Source: Paractinoplanes ovalisporus
GTDB taxonomy: Bacteria; Actinomycetota; Actinomycetes; Mycobacteriales; Micromonosporaceae
Direction: 5' to 3'
NCBI RefSeq assembly: GCF_016834655.1
Contig: NZ_JAENHP010000001.1
Span: 1,259,158 to 1,323,157 of the forward strand
Length of the DNA stretch: 64,000 nucleotides
In this document: positions 42,762 to 50,740 of the stretch, in pieces
Numbering within the stretch: the first letter of the stretch is position 1
Layout of the letters: every line of letters starts with the position of its first letter
The notes under the pieces: model-generated
Databases searched by the model: none
Told to the model about the DNA's origin: nothing
Seen by the model: the letters and a program-made list of their open reading frames with translations, nothing else
Made by a program: the position numbers and the translations under genes

Positions 42762-42793
42762 ACGGGGTGATGGCGGCACTGCCATCACCCCGT
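42762..42793. terminator. Strong hairpin between rskA-like and fasciclin genes
   Basis: A perfect 13-bp stem (ACGGGGTGATGGC with GCCATCACCCCGT) and a six-base loop. It can end the sigK-rskA transcript, but it starts right at the -10 of the fasciclin promoter, so it is also at the 5' end of the fasciclin mRNA, where it could stabilise or regulate. Confidence 0.75.
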
Positions 42794-42822
42794 CCTTCGC
42801 CCGTCGTCGATGCCGTGGATGC
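42794..42822 (-). promoter_or_regulatory. SigK-type promoter of the fasciclin gene
   Basis: On the minus strand GCATCC (42822-42817), 17-base spacer, CGAAGG (42799-42794). It agrees in both elements and spacing with the two promoters near 44071-44142. Confidence 0.85.
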
Positions 42823-42824
42823 AC

Positions 42825-43511
42825 TCAGGACGTCAGGGTTCCGCGCAGCAGGCTGCGGCCCGAATGCGCGGCGTCGCCGTCGTGCGGCTCGTCGCTGATG
42901 TCCACCAGCCGGTAGCGGTTGAGGTCGGTGCCGGGTGGCACCGGCAGCACCGCGTCGGGCCGGTCGGTGAGGCTGCCCAGGGCCACCATCCGGCTGAGGT
43001 CGTCCGGGTCGATGAGCCACACCTCGTGGAAGCCGGTGGTCAGCGGCAGGTTGCGCACGTCGATGCTCATCTTCCCATCGGCCAGCACCCGGACGCTGCC
43101 CCCGGCGTCGGCCGGAACCGTGGCCAGGGGCTTCAGGGTGGCCCGGGCCGTGACCTGCTCGGCCGCGGACCGGTCGACGACCCGTTCCACGACGACCGTG
43201 CCCGCGACCGCGACCACCGCCGCCGCCGCGGCGATGACCGCCGTGGTGACCCAGCGGGGACGGCGCCGACGGGTGCGGGCGCGGACCGGAGAGACGATGC
43301 CGGCCTCGATGGCCCGCCACACGTGCTCCGGCGGCGGAGGCAGGTCGCGCAGATCCTGGGCCTCGCTGCCGAGGCCGGCGACGCCGCGGAACGCGTCGAG
43401 CTCGTGCCGGCAGTCGGCGCAGCCCGCGAGGTGCTCCGACTCCCCCGGGTCCCGCGGTTCGTCAGAGAGCGCGAGTAGGACCAGCCGATCGGGATCCAGA
43501 TGCCGCACCGT
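42825..43511 (-). CDS. rskA: RskA-like zinc-finger anti-sigma factor
   Basis: 228 residues from GTG 43511 with GGGAGGTG upstream; overlaps the sigma gene by about 50 bases. The N-terminal HLAGCADCRHEL is the HxxxCxxC of zinc-binding anti-sigma domains. One membrane helix (about 87-107) follows. The outside RskA domain has VRVLADGKMSIDVRNLPL and GFHEVWLIDPDDLSRMVALG. It should hold the sigma factor at the membrane until proteolysis or a redox cue frees it. Confidence 0.93.
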   Translation of the reverse strand, partial: TVRHLDPDRLVLLALSDEPRDPGESEHLAGCADCRHELDAFRGVAGLGSEAQDLRDLPPPPEHVWRAIEAGIVSPVRARTRRRRPRWVTTAVIAAAAAVVAVAGTVVVERVVDRSAAEQVTARATLKPLATVPADAGGSVRVLADGKMSIDVRNLPLTTGFHEVWLIDPDDLSRMVALGSLTDRPDAVLPVPPGTDLNRYRLVDISDEPHDGDAAHSGRSLLRGTLTS

Positions 43512-44040
43512 CCACCTCCCATCGACGTCGCAGGTTCGCCATTCCACGCCGGATATGGCTCTTGACCGTGCCCAGGGGCAAGCCGGTCACGGTCGCTATC
43601 TGGTGGTGGGTCAGGTCGTCGAAGAATGCCAGTTCGAGGGTGCGCCGTTGCTCCTCGGGCAGCCGGCCCAGCTCGTCGGCCACGACCAGCCGGTCGACGA
43701 CCCGTTCCGGGGTCTCGAGCCCGTCGGGCGGGGCGAGCTGGGCCCGTACGGACTCGGTCACCCGGGTGTCGCGGGCGGCCGAGCGCAGGCGGTCGACGGC
43801 CTTGCGCCGGGCGATCCCGAGCAGCCAGCCCAGCATCGTGCCGCGCTGCGGGTCGAAACCGTCGCGCCCGGTCCACGCGGCGACGAACGTCACCTGGGTG
43901 ACGTCCTCGGCGTCGGCCCGGTTGCCGAGCAGGCGCTGCGCCAGATAGAGCACCGCGGCACCGTGCCGTTCGTACGCCGTCCGTAAAGCTTTCTCGTCGC
44001 CGTCGCGTAACCGCTCGGCGAGCTCGTCGTCGGAGTTCAT
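43462..44040 (-). CDS. sigK: ECF sigma factor, SigK type
   Basis: 192 residues from ATG 44040 with GGAGGT upstream. Region 2: YERHGAAVLYLAQRLLGNRADAEDVTQ with TFVAAW; region 4: LGRLPEEQRRTLELAFFDDLTHHQIATVTGLPLGT and VKSHIRRGMANLRRRW. The gene overlaps the RskA-like anti-sigma gene, so the pair is a unit. Its own promoter carries the same GCATCC-N17-CGAA signature as the neighbours, which means autoregulation. Confidence 0.93.
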   Translation of the reverse strand: MNSDDELAERLRDGDEKALRTAYERHGAAVLYLAQRLLGNRADAEDVTQVTFVAAWTGRDGFDPQRGTMLGWLLGIARRKAVDRLRSAARDTRVTESVRAQLAPPDGLETPERVVDRLVVADELGRLPEEQRRTLELAFFDDLTHHQIATVTGLPLGTVKSHIRRGMANLRRRWEVDGAASGSRSAGPTRAL

Positions 44041-44070
44041 CGACCTCCTTCCGCGCAGGGGTTCAGGAGG

Positions 44071-44099
44071 TGTTCGGAGCCGAGGGGGTGGTTGGATGC
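44071..44099 (-). promoter_or_regulatory. SigK-type promoter of the sigma/anti-sigma operon
   Basis: Minus strand GCATCC (44099-44094), 17 bases, CGAACA (44076-44071), 30 bases before the sigma start. Confidence 0.85.
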
Positions 44100-44113
44100 G
44101 TCCGGATTTCGCT

Positions 44114-44142
44114 GCATCCACCGGGCGGGGGCGAAACGAAGG
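44114..44142 (+). promoter_or_regulatory. SigK-type promoter of the DUF4397-sortase operon
   Basis: Plus strand GCATCC (44114-44119), 17 bases, CGAAGG (44137-44142), about 40 bases before the DUF4397 start. It is back-to-back with the sigma operon's promoter. Confidence 0.85.
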
Positions 44143-44184
44143 ACCGGGCGTACGCATTCACGGAGATCTGCTGGAGGAGAACCG

Positions 44185-45009
44185 ATGCGCATCCTGAGTC
44201 CCCGACGTGCGGTCGCGGCCGGGGCGGTCACGCTGATCGCCCTCGGCACCACCGCCGCCTTCACGTCCGCTCCCGCCTATGCCCGGGCGAACGCGCAGGT
44301 GACGGTGGTCCACGGCATCCCGGGCCAGCCGGTGGACGTCTACGTCAACGGCAAGAAGACGCTGCCCGGGTTCCAGCCGGGCAAGGTCGCGGGCCCGTTG
44401 AGCCTGCCCGCCGGGAGCTACGACATCGCGCTCACCAAGCCGGGCGACGCCATCGGCAACGCGCTGTTGAAGGTGGACGACGCCGAGGTTCCGGGCGACC
44501 GCAACATCAGCCTGGTGGCGCACCTGACCGCGGACGGCAAGCCGGCCCTGACCCCGTTCGTCAACGACACCGCGAGGCTCCCGGCCGGTCAGGCCCGCCT
44601 GATCGTGCGGCACGCCGCCGCCGCGCCCGCGGTCGACGTGCGGGCCGGCGGGAAGCCGGTCTTCTCCGGCGTGACCAACGGCAAGGAGGGCAAGGCCGAC
44701 CTGGACGCCGGGACGGTCTCGGCCGACGTGGTGCTGGCCGGCACGCAGACCCGGGTGCTGGGCCCGGCCGACCTCGACCTGAAGGAGGGCACGGCGACCG
44801 TCGTCTACGCCGTCGGGTCGGCCGAGGACAAGACGCTCGACCTCGTGACCCAGAGCATCACCGGCCTGCACTCGGCGCCGGGCGGGGTGCCCTCGGGCGA
44901 CGGCGGCCGGGCCGACCGGGGGATGTCGCTGCCCTGGTACGGCGTGGGCGCGGCCGGCCTCCTGCTGTTCCTGCTGGGGCTGGCCCGGCAGCGGCCCCGC
45001 CGGCGATGA
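44185..45009 (+). CDS. Secreted, membrane-anchored DUF4397 protein
   Basis: 274 residues from ATG 44185 with GGAGGAGA upstream. Signal peptide (RRAVAAGAVTLIALGTTAAF to APAYA). Two DUF4397-type beta domains: ANAQVTVVHGIPGQPVDVYVNG and ARLIVRHAAAAPAVDVRAGG, each followed by a LxxGSYDIAL- or LDAGTVSADVVL-like strand. The C-terminus has a helix (WYGVGAAGLLLFLLGLA) and RQRPRRR, the layout of sortase substrates, but there is no canonical LPxTG; SLPWYG lies at that place. It overlaps the sortase gene by 4 bases. Confidence 0.9.
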   Translation: MRILSPRRAVAAGAVTLIALGTTAAFTSAPAYARANAQVTVVHGIPGQPVDVYVNGKKTLPGFQPGKVAGPLSLPAGSYDIALTKPGDAIGNALLKVDDAEVPGDRNISLVAHLTADGKPALTPFVNDTARLPAGQARLIVRHAAAAPAVDVRAGGKPVFSGVTNGKEGKADLDAGTVSADVVLAGTQTRVLGPADLDLKEGTATVVYAVGSAEDKTLDLVTQSITGLHSAPGGVPSGDGGRADRGMSLPWYGVGAAGLLLFLLGLARQRPRRR

Positions 45010-45629
45010 GAGTGGGGCGCGCCCTGCCTTTGATCGTCGCGGGCGTCGTCCTGGTGGTGGCCACGCTCGTCGTGGCCACCCGCTCCCGGCCCGCAGCCGA
45101 TTTCGCGGTGCCGGCGCCCGCATCGGCCCCGTCCACGTCAACGTCCACACCGATACCCGCGCCGACGGTCTCTCGGGAAACGGCGCCCGTACGGCTTCGG
45201 ATAGCGGCCCTGGATCTGAACGCGACGGTGGACGCGGTCGGTGTGGATCCGCGTACGGGCGATTTCGCCGTGCCGCCGAGCGTCGACCGGGTCGGCTGGT
45301 ACAAGTTCGGCCCGGGTTTCGCGGCGACGGCCGGTTCCATCGTGATCGCCGGACACGTGGACAGCGCGGCCCAGGGCGAGGGCGCGTTCTTCGGGCTCGG
45401 CGAGCTGCGGCCGGGCGACGTGGTGACGCTGACCGGGCCGGGCGGCGGTCGGGAACGGGTGTTCGAGGTGACGGCCCGGCAGCGCTACCGCAAGACGGCG
45501 ATCCCGCTCGACCGGTATTTCGCCCGCGACGGCGAGGTCCGCCTGACCCTGATCACCTGTGGCGGGCCGTTCGACGCCGAGACCCGGCACTACCGCGACA
45601 ACGTGGTCGTCACCGCCGTCCCGGCCTAG
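45006..45629 (+). CDS. Class F sortase
   Basis: 207 residues from ATG 45006. An N-terminal membrane helix (LPLIVAGVVLVVATLVVA) is followed by a Ser/Thr/Pro linker and the sortase barrel: VRLRIAALDLNATVDAVGVD, SIVIAGHVDSA (catalytic His), LTLITCGGPFD (catalytic Cys) and RHYRDNVVV (catalytic Arg). Class F sortases are typical of actinobacteria; some attach proteins to the wall, others have unclear roles. The DUF4397 protein upstream is the natural candidate substrate. Its stop overlaps the convergent TasA-like stop (CTAG). Confidence 0.93.
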   Translation: MRVGRALPLIVAGVVLVVATLVVATRSRPAADFAVPAPASAPSTSTSTPIPAPTVSRETAPVRLRIAALDLNATVDAVGVDPRTGDFAVPPSVDRVGWYKFGPGFAATAGSIVIAGHVDSAAQGEGAFFGLGELRPGDVVTLTGPGGGRERVFEVTARQRYRKTAIPLDRYFARDGEVRLTLITCGGPFDAETRHYRDNVVVTAVPA

Positions 45630-46291
45630 CTGTTGCGGGCCTCCCAGGTGAACGTCGCCGAGGCGGCGGCGCTCTGGGAGGTGTCGGGGGTCGAGCTGTC
45701 GACGGTGATGGTGAAGCGGTAGGTGCGCGAGACCGGCCCGGTCCACGACGCCAGGGCCGAGGGGACCCCGGCCGCGTACGTGGTCGGGAAGACGCTCAGC
45801 AGGTCCGACGCGGCGCCCGGGTGGGTCGCGGAGTCCCAGATCGTGGTGGCGCCGGCGAAGCCCGAGCAGCCGAACGTGCCCGACGTGCCCTCCTCGACCT
45901 TGACGTGCAGATAGTTGCGCAGGCCGGTGCCGCCCGGCCCGTTGCTGTCGCCGGTGGCCGAGGCGTAGAGCGCCACGGTCGACGCCAGCGAGCCGGTGTA
46001 GGTCACGCGGACGCAGTTGACCACGCTCTGGCCCGGTTTCAGCGTGCCCGCGTTGATCTGGTTGGCGCCGGCGCCCGAGGTGACGAACATGGCGCTGCCG
46101 GAGTCGTCGTCGGCCAGGACCACGCTGCCCACCGACCAGTTGTTGCCGGTGTTGTTGGTGGTGCTGGAGAAGGTGGAGTAGCTCGTGCTGAGAACGATGG
46201 CCCCGGCGGAGAGCAGCCCGGCGATGACCGCGACGACGGTGACCCGTTGCCCGGCCGATCGCGGTGGCGCCGGCGTCCGATGTCGTCCCAT
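45626..46291 (-). CDS. TasA/CalY-like exported protein (SipW-dependent type)
   Basis: 221 residues from ATG 46291. The N-terminus has a basic start and a long hydrophobic segment (VTVVAVIAGLLSAGAIVLSTSYSTF) whose end, STSYSTFSSTTNNTGN, resembles the SipW-type signal (A/S-x-F-S-x-T...N), including asparagine-rich start of the mature chain. The body is strand-rich (NCVRVTYTGSLASTVALYAS, RTYRFTITVDSSTPDTSQ), as in the TasA/camelysin jelly roll. It is coupled to the signal peptidase gene by two bases. It may form surface fibres or remain wall-bound; that is inference. Confidence 0.85.
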   Translation of the reverse strand: MGRHRTPAPPRSAGQRVTVVAVIAGLLSAGAIVLSTSYSTFSSTTNNTGNNWSVGSVVLADDDSGSAMFVTSGAGANQINAGTLKPGQSVVNCVRVTYTGSLASTVALYASATGDSNGPGGTGLRNYLHVKVEEGTSGTFGCSGFAGATTIWDSATHPGAASDLLSVFPTTYAAGVPSALASWTGPVSRTYRFTITVDSSTPDTSQSAAASATFTWEARNS

Positions 46292-46293
46292 GC

Positions 46294-46908
46294 TCAGCGC
46301 CGCCCCGAGTCGACCAGGTCGCGGTAGCGGTAATCGGCGTCCAGGGGCGCGCCGATCACCCCGGCCGCGGGGCGCCGGCCCGACCCCGTACGGGAAGAGG
46401 GTCCTTTGGGTTGCCAGGCGGCCAGAAGCAGCACGAGAAGGCCGAAGGCGGCCGCGGGCAGGAAACGGCCCTGCTCGATCCAGACGTACGGCCGGCCGAT
46501 CACGGGCACGCGCAGCCGGGGCGTCCCGCGCAGGTGGTCCATCGGCACCGGGGTGCTGTCCTCGTCCCGGTTCGCGTCGCCCTTGAGGATCATGCGGCCC
46601 TGGTCGTCGTAGCGCCTCAGCCGGTGCACCAGAAGCTCACCGGGACGGGCCGGATCCGCGACCAGCACCACCGTCCCGGGCGTGGGAGGCGCGGTGCCCT
46701 CGCGGATCGGGGCCGCCGAGACGACGTCGCCCGGGTGGATCCCCGGTTCCATCGACCCGGAGACGACCACGGTGCACGTCCAGCCCAGCAGGATCGGTGC
46801 GACGGCGATGACGAGCATCCCCACCACGCAGGCGAGCACGGCGTCGCGCGCGATGAGGAGCACATCGAGCACGTGCGACCTGGCTGTCGCCCACTGTCCC
46901 TGCGGCAA
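46294..46908 (-). CDS. sipW: SipW-type (ER-like) signal peptidase I
   Basis: 204 residues; TTG 46908 is the assumed start, later GTG codons are possible. An N-terminal membrane helix precedes VVVSGSMEPGIHPGDVV, holding the catalytic Ser. The base is a His (LLVHRLRRYDD) in place of the Lys of ordinary bacterial type I enzymes, as in SipW and ER peptidases. GDANRDEDSTPV and a C-terminal membrane helix complete it. It most likely processes the TasA-like protein encoded next. Confidence 0.92.
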   Translation of the reverse strand: MPQGQWATARSHVLDVLLIARDAVLACVVGMLVIAVAPILLGWTCTVVVSGSMEPGIHPGDVVSAAPIREGTAPPTPGTVVLVADPARPGELLVHRLRRYDDQGRMILKGDANRDEDSTPVPMDHLRGTPRLRVPVIGRPYVWIEQGRFLPAAAFGLLVLLLAAWQPKGPSSRTGSGRRPAAGVIGAPLDADYRYRDLVDSGRR

Positions 46909-47118
46909 GGCCCGTCTCTCCGTCCCGTGACCGGCTTTCCTCTCATCCGTTCGGCGGGATCGCGCCGGGACTGAGCCTCAGCCCACGGCGTACGTGCTGA
47001 ATCGTCCGACCGCCAACCGTGTCGGTTTCCGTTCGGCCCGGCGACGGCCGGTCTTGGCGCCGGCCTCTGAGCGCCGCTCAGGGAACCACACTGGGCGCAG
47101 CTCTGATAGACATCGTTC

Positions 47119-48306
47119 ATGATAAATATGCTGGCGTCGGCCGTCGTCCCGATCCTGTTCGCCGGCGGGCTCGCCGCCCCGGCCCCGCTCACGATTCGCG
47201 GCGAGTTGCTGCCGCTGCCGGCCGGCGCCGCCTCCGGCACGGCGGTCGACGTCTCCCCGCTCGGGGTGGTCGCCGGCACCGCCCAGGAACTTCCGCAGCG
47301 CTGGGTCGAACTGCCCCGGGTGGGCTGGGTGCGGCAGCCGCTGGCCCTGCCCGAGGGCGCGACCGCCGGCACGGTCACCGGTGTCACCGATCTGGGCGCG
47401 GCGGCGGGCGCGGTCACCGTCGACGGCTCCTCGCGGGCCGCGCGCTGGTCGCTCGACGGGCGGTCGGCGGCCCTCGTTCCCGGCACGCGCGTCGACGCGG
47501 TCGGCCCGCGCGGCACCCTGGGGGTGTACACGGCGGGCGCGGAACCCATGGGCGAGTCCGATCTGGTCGCCCGCGACGGCGGCCGGATCCCGTTGCGCGG
47601 CACCGCTGAGCTCGATGCGGGCTACCGCCGTACGGTGGCCTCGGTCGGAGGCCCGGCCACGGCGGTGGTCTGGGTGACCGACGGCATCGGCAAGGGCACC
47701 ACCGCCCGCCCGGTGTTGTGGCGGGCGGGCGCGACGCTCCGCCTTCCGGTGTTCAGCTCGTTCCTGCTCTCCACCGCCTGCGTCACCCGGGTGCTGCCCG
47801 ACGGCACGGTCGTCTCCAGCGGCTACTCCAACGACGGCGGCACCATCGCCTTCGTCCTCACCAAGCACGTCGGCGGGGTGCCCGGCACCGATGTCGAGCT
47901 CAGCCGCGCCACCCAGACGGGCGGGCAGTTCGCGAGCCTCACCTGCGATTCGACCCAGTCCTCGCGGAACGCCCTGGCGACCGACGGGGGCATCGCCGGC
48001 AACGTCCAGCAGCAGGCCGCGTACTGGAATCCGGCCGGTGAGGTGCGGCTGGTCCCGTACGCCGAGGGCGAGCGCGCCTCGACGGGGGTCGCGGCTGCCA
48101 CCGGGGGCCGCATGATCGTCCGGGCCGAGCACGAGGACGGCACCCTGAGCTACTCGTCGTGGCGGGCCGGTGTCCGCACGCCGCTGACCGCACCCGAGGG
48201 ATGGTCGATCGCCTCGGTGGTCGAGCTGACCGACGCCGGTCTGCTGGTGGCCAATGTCCGCAACGCCGACGGCGTCCTCCGCCCCGCGGCGTGGCACCTG
48301 CGCTGA
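47119..48306 (+). CDS. Secreted HAF/beta-propeller-like protein of unknown function
   Basis: 395 residues from ATG 47119. A short signal peptide (ASAVVPILFAGGLAAPAP) precedes seven or so repeated units with a G-x-V/A-x-G ending, for example VSPLGVVAGTAQELPQRWVE, VTDLGAAAGAVTVDGSSRAARW, GGIAGNVQQQAAYWN and LTDAGLLVANVRNADGVLRPAAW. These resemble HAF-repeat propellers. No catalytic motif is evident. One cysteine pair (SLTCD, STACV) may form a disulfide. It ends at a 15-bp hairpin shared with lon. Confidence 0.75.
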   Translation: MINMLASAVVPILFAGGLAAPAPLTIRGELLPLPAGAASGTAVDVSPLGVVAGTAQELPQRWVELPRVGWVRQPLALPEGATAGTVTGVTDLGAAAGAVTVDGSSRAARWSLDGRSAALVPGTRVDAVGPRGTLGVYTAGAEPMGESDLVARDGGRIPLRGTAELDAGYRRTVASVGGPATAVVWVTDGIGKGTTARPVLWRAGATLRLPVFSSFLLSTACVTRVLPDGTVVSSGYSNDGGTIAFVLTKHVGGVPGTDVELSRATQTGGQFASLTCDSTQSSRNALATDGGIAGNVQQQAAYWNPAGEVRLVPYAEGERASTGVAAATGGRMIVRAEHEDGTLSYSSWRAGVRTPLTAPEGWSIASVVELTDAGLLVANVRNADGVLRPAAWHLR

Positions 48307-48313
48307 CCACAAG

Positions 48314-48358
48314 CGACGGCCGGCCCGGCACCCACATGGGGCACCGGGCCGGCCGTCG
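48314..48358. terminator. Bidirectional hairpin terminator between the HAF-like gene and lon
   Basis: A perfect 15-bp GC-rich stem (CGACGGCCGGCCCGG with its complement) with a 15-base loop that can form a further CCC/GGG pairing. It sits 8 bases after one stop codon and 10 bases beyond the other. Confidence 0.85.
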
Positions 48359-48367
48359 TCAAAGGGG

Positions 48368-50677
48368 TCAGGCCGCCGCGACCAGACCGCTGGAGACCGG
48401 CTCCAGCGCCGTCTCCAGGATCTCCCGGACGTCGGCGACGATGTGCACGGTCAGCGCGGCCAGCACGTCGGCCGGCACGTCGTCGAGGTCGGGCTCGTTG
48501 CGCTGAGGCAGGTAGACCTCGGTGAGCCCGGCCCGCTGGGCGGCCAGCAGCTTCTGCTTCACGCCACCGATCGGCAGCACCCGGCCGGTCAGCGACACCT
48601 CACCGGTCATGCCGACCTCGGCCCGCACGTTGCGGCCGAGCAACAGCGAGACCAGCGCGGTGGTCATGGTGACACCGGCCGACGGCCCGTCCTTGGGCAC
48701 CGCGCCCGCCGGCACGTGCAGGTGGATCGGGTGGTCGAGCTGCTCGGGCGAGATGCCGAGCTCCTCGGCGTGGGCCCGCACGTAGGAGAGGGCGATCTGC
48801 GCCGACTCCTTCATCACGTCACCGAGCTGGCCGGTGACCGACAGCCCGCCCTTGTCGCCGGGCAGCAGCGACGCCTCGATGTAGAGCACGTCACCGCCCA
48901 TCCCGGTCACGGCCAGGCCGGTGGCGACCCCGGGCACGGCCGTCCGCTCGGACGACTCGGGCATGAAGCGCGGGCGCCCGATCAGGTCCTTGAGGTCGTC
49001 GGCGCCGACGGTGACGGGCAGGTCGGACAGGGCCGCCTTGCGGAACGCCTTGGCCAGCAGGCGCTCGAACGACCGTACACCGGCCTCCCGGGTGTAGTTG
49101 GCGGCGATCTCGCGCAGGGCCTCCTCGGTGATCGTCACCTCCTCCTCGGAGAGCGCCGCGCGGGACAGCTGGCGGGGCACGAGGAAGTCGCGGGCGATGG
49201 CGACCTTGTCGCTCTCGGTGTAGCCGTCGATCGGGATGAGCTCCATCCGGTCGAACAGCGCCTGCGGGATCGTCTCGAGCACGTTGGCCGTTGCGATGAA
49301 CACCACATCGGACAGGTCGAGATCGAGATCGAGGTAGTGGTCGCGGAACGTGTGGTTCTGGGCCGGGTCCAGCACCTCCAGCAGCGCCGCGGCCGGGTCG
49401 CCCCGGTAGTCGCTGCCGACCTTGTCGACCTCGTCGAGCAGCACGACCGGGTTCATCGAGCCCGATTCGCGGATGGCGCGCACGATGCGGCCGGGAAGGG
49501 CGCCGACGTACGTACGACGGTGGCCGCGGATCTCCGCCTCGTCGCGCACGCCACCCAGGGCGACCCGCACGAACTTGCGGCCCAGGGTCCGCGCGACCGA
49601 CTCGCCCAGCGAGGTCTTGCCGACCCCGGGCGGACCGGCCAGCAGGATCACCGCACCGGAACCGCGGCCGCCGATCGTCTCCAGGTGACGCGCCTCGCGG
49701 CGGGCCCGCACACCCAGGTATTCGACGATGCGGTCCTTCACCTCGTCCAGGCCGTGGTGGTCGGCGTCGAGCACCGCCCGGGCCGCGACCAGGTCGGTGT
49801 TGTCGGTGGTGCGCACGGTCCAGGGCAGGTCGAGAACCGTGTCGAGCCAGGTGCGGATCCAGCCCGCCTCGGGGTTCTGGTCGCCGGCCCGTTCGAGCTT
49901 GCCGACCTCGCGCAGCGCCGCCTCGCGCACGGCGTCGGGCAGGTCGGCCGCCTCGACCCGGGCCCGGTAGTCGTCGGTGCCCTCGGCCTGGTCCTCGCCG
50001 AGCTCCTTGCGGATGGCCTTGAGCTGCTCGCGCAGCAGGTATTCGCGGTTGCGCTTCTCGACCGACTCGCGGACGTCGTGCTCGATCTTGTCGCTGACCT
50101 CGGACTCGGCCAGGAAGTCGCCGGTCCACTCGATCAGCAGGCGGAGGCGGGCTTCGACGTCCGGGGTCTCCAGCAGCTCACGCTTGCGGTCGTTGGCCAG
50201 ATAGGGCGCCCAGCCCGCGGTGTCGGCCAGGTCACCCGGGTCGTCGATGGCGCTGACCGAGTCGATGACCTGCCACGCCTCGCGGCGCTGCAGCACCGAG
50301 ACCACGAGCTTCTTGTACTCGGCGGCCAGTTCGCGGGTCTGGTCGGTCGCGGGGACGGCCTCGACCGGCTCGACCTCGACCCACAGGGCCGCGCCGGGCC
50401 CGGTCACGCCGCCGCCGATGCGGGCGCGGTCACCGGTGCGCAGAACGGCGGCCGGGGTGCCGCCGCGGGACTTGCCGACCTGCTTGACGCTCGCCACCAC
50501 ACCGTGGGTCGCGTAGCGGTCCTCGAGCCGGGGCGCGATGAGCAGCTCGGACGCGGCCGAGGTGCGGGCGGCGTCGACGGCGGCCTGGGCCGCCTCGTCC
50601 AGTTCGACCGGCACGACCATGCCCGGCAGCAGGACGATGTCGTCAAGGAACAACACGGGAAGACGTTTGCTGGTCAC
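48368..50677 (-). CDS. lon: ATP-dependent protease Lon
   Basis: 769 residues from GTG 50677 with GGAGGT upstream. The N-terminal substrate domain starts LPVLFLDDIVLLPGMVVPVEL. The AAA+ module has Walker A GPPGVGKTS and Walker B VVLLDEVDKVG. The protease domain has catalytic Ser666 in PKDGPSAGVTM and Lys709 in GGVKQKLLA. It degrades misfolded and regulatory proteins in the cytosol. A HAIR-type inverted repeat 15 bases upstream predicts HspR control, as known for streptomycete lon. Confidence 0.97.
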   Translation of the reverse strand: MTSKRLPVLFLDDIVLLPGMVVPVELDEAAQAAVDAARTSAASELLIAPRLEDRYATHGVVASVKQVGKSRGGTPAAVLRTGDRARIGGGVTGPGAALWVEVEPVEAVPATDQTRELAAEYKKLVVSVLQRREAWQVIDSVSAIDDPGDLADTAGWAPYLANDRKRELLETPDVEARLRLLIEWTGDFLAESEVSDKIEHDVRESVEKRNREYLLREQLKAIRKELGEDQAEGTDDYRARVEAADLPDAVREAALREVGKLERAGDQNPEAGWIRTWLDTVLDLPWTVRTTDNTDLVAARAVLDADHHGLDEVKDRIVEYLGVRARREARHLETIGGRGSGAVILLAGPPGVGKTSLGESVARTLGRKFVRVALGGVRDEAEIRGHRRTYVGALPGRIVRAIRESGSMNPVVLLDEVDKVGSDYRGDPAAALLEVLDPAQNHTFRDHYLDLDLDLSDVVFIATANVLETIPQALFDRMELIPIDGYTESDKVAIARDFLVPRQLSRAALSEEEVTITEEALREIAANYTREAGVRSFERLLAKAFRKAALSDLPVTVGADDLKDLIGRPRFMPESSERTAVPGVATGLAVTGMGGDVLYIEASLLPGDKGGLSVTGQLGDVMKESAQIALSYVRAHAEELGISPEQLDHPIHLHVPAGAVPKDGPSAGVTMTTALVSLLLGRNVRAEVGMTGEVSLTGRVLPIGGVKQKLLAAQRAGLTEVYLPQRNEPDLDDVPADVLAALTVHIVADVREILETALEPVSSGLVAAA

Positions 50678-50691
50678 CCGGCACCTCCGAA

Positions 50692-50712
50692 GTTGAGTAT
50701 GCCGGGCTCAAC
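50692..50712. promoter_or_regulatory. HAIR (HspR-associated inverted repeat) in front of lon
   Basis: GTTGAG-N9-CTCAAC, a 6-bp inverted repeat close to the HAIR consensus CTTGAGT-N7-ACTCAAG. Its position before lon fits HspR repression relieved by heat. Confidence 0.82.
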
Positions 50713-50740
50713 CTCGACGGCCCTCGCCCTCTTCCTGCGT

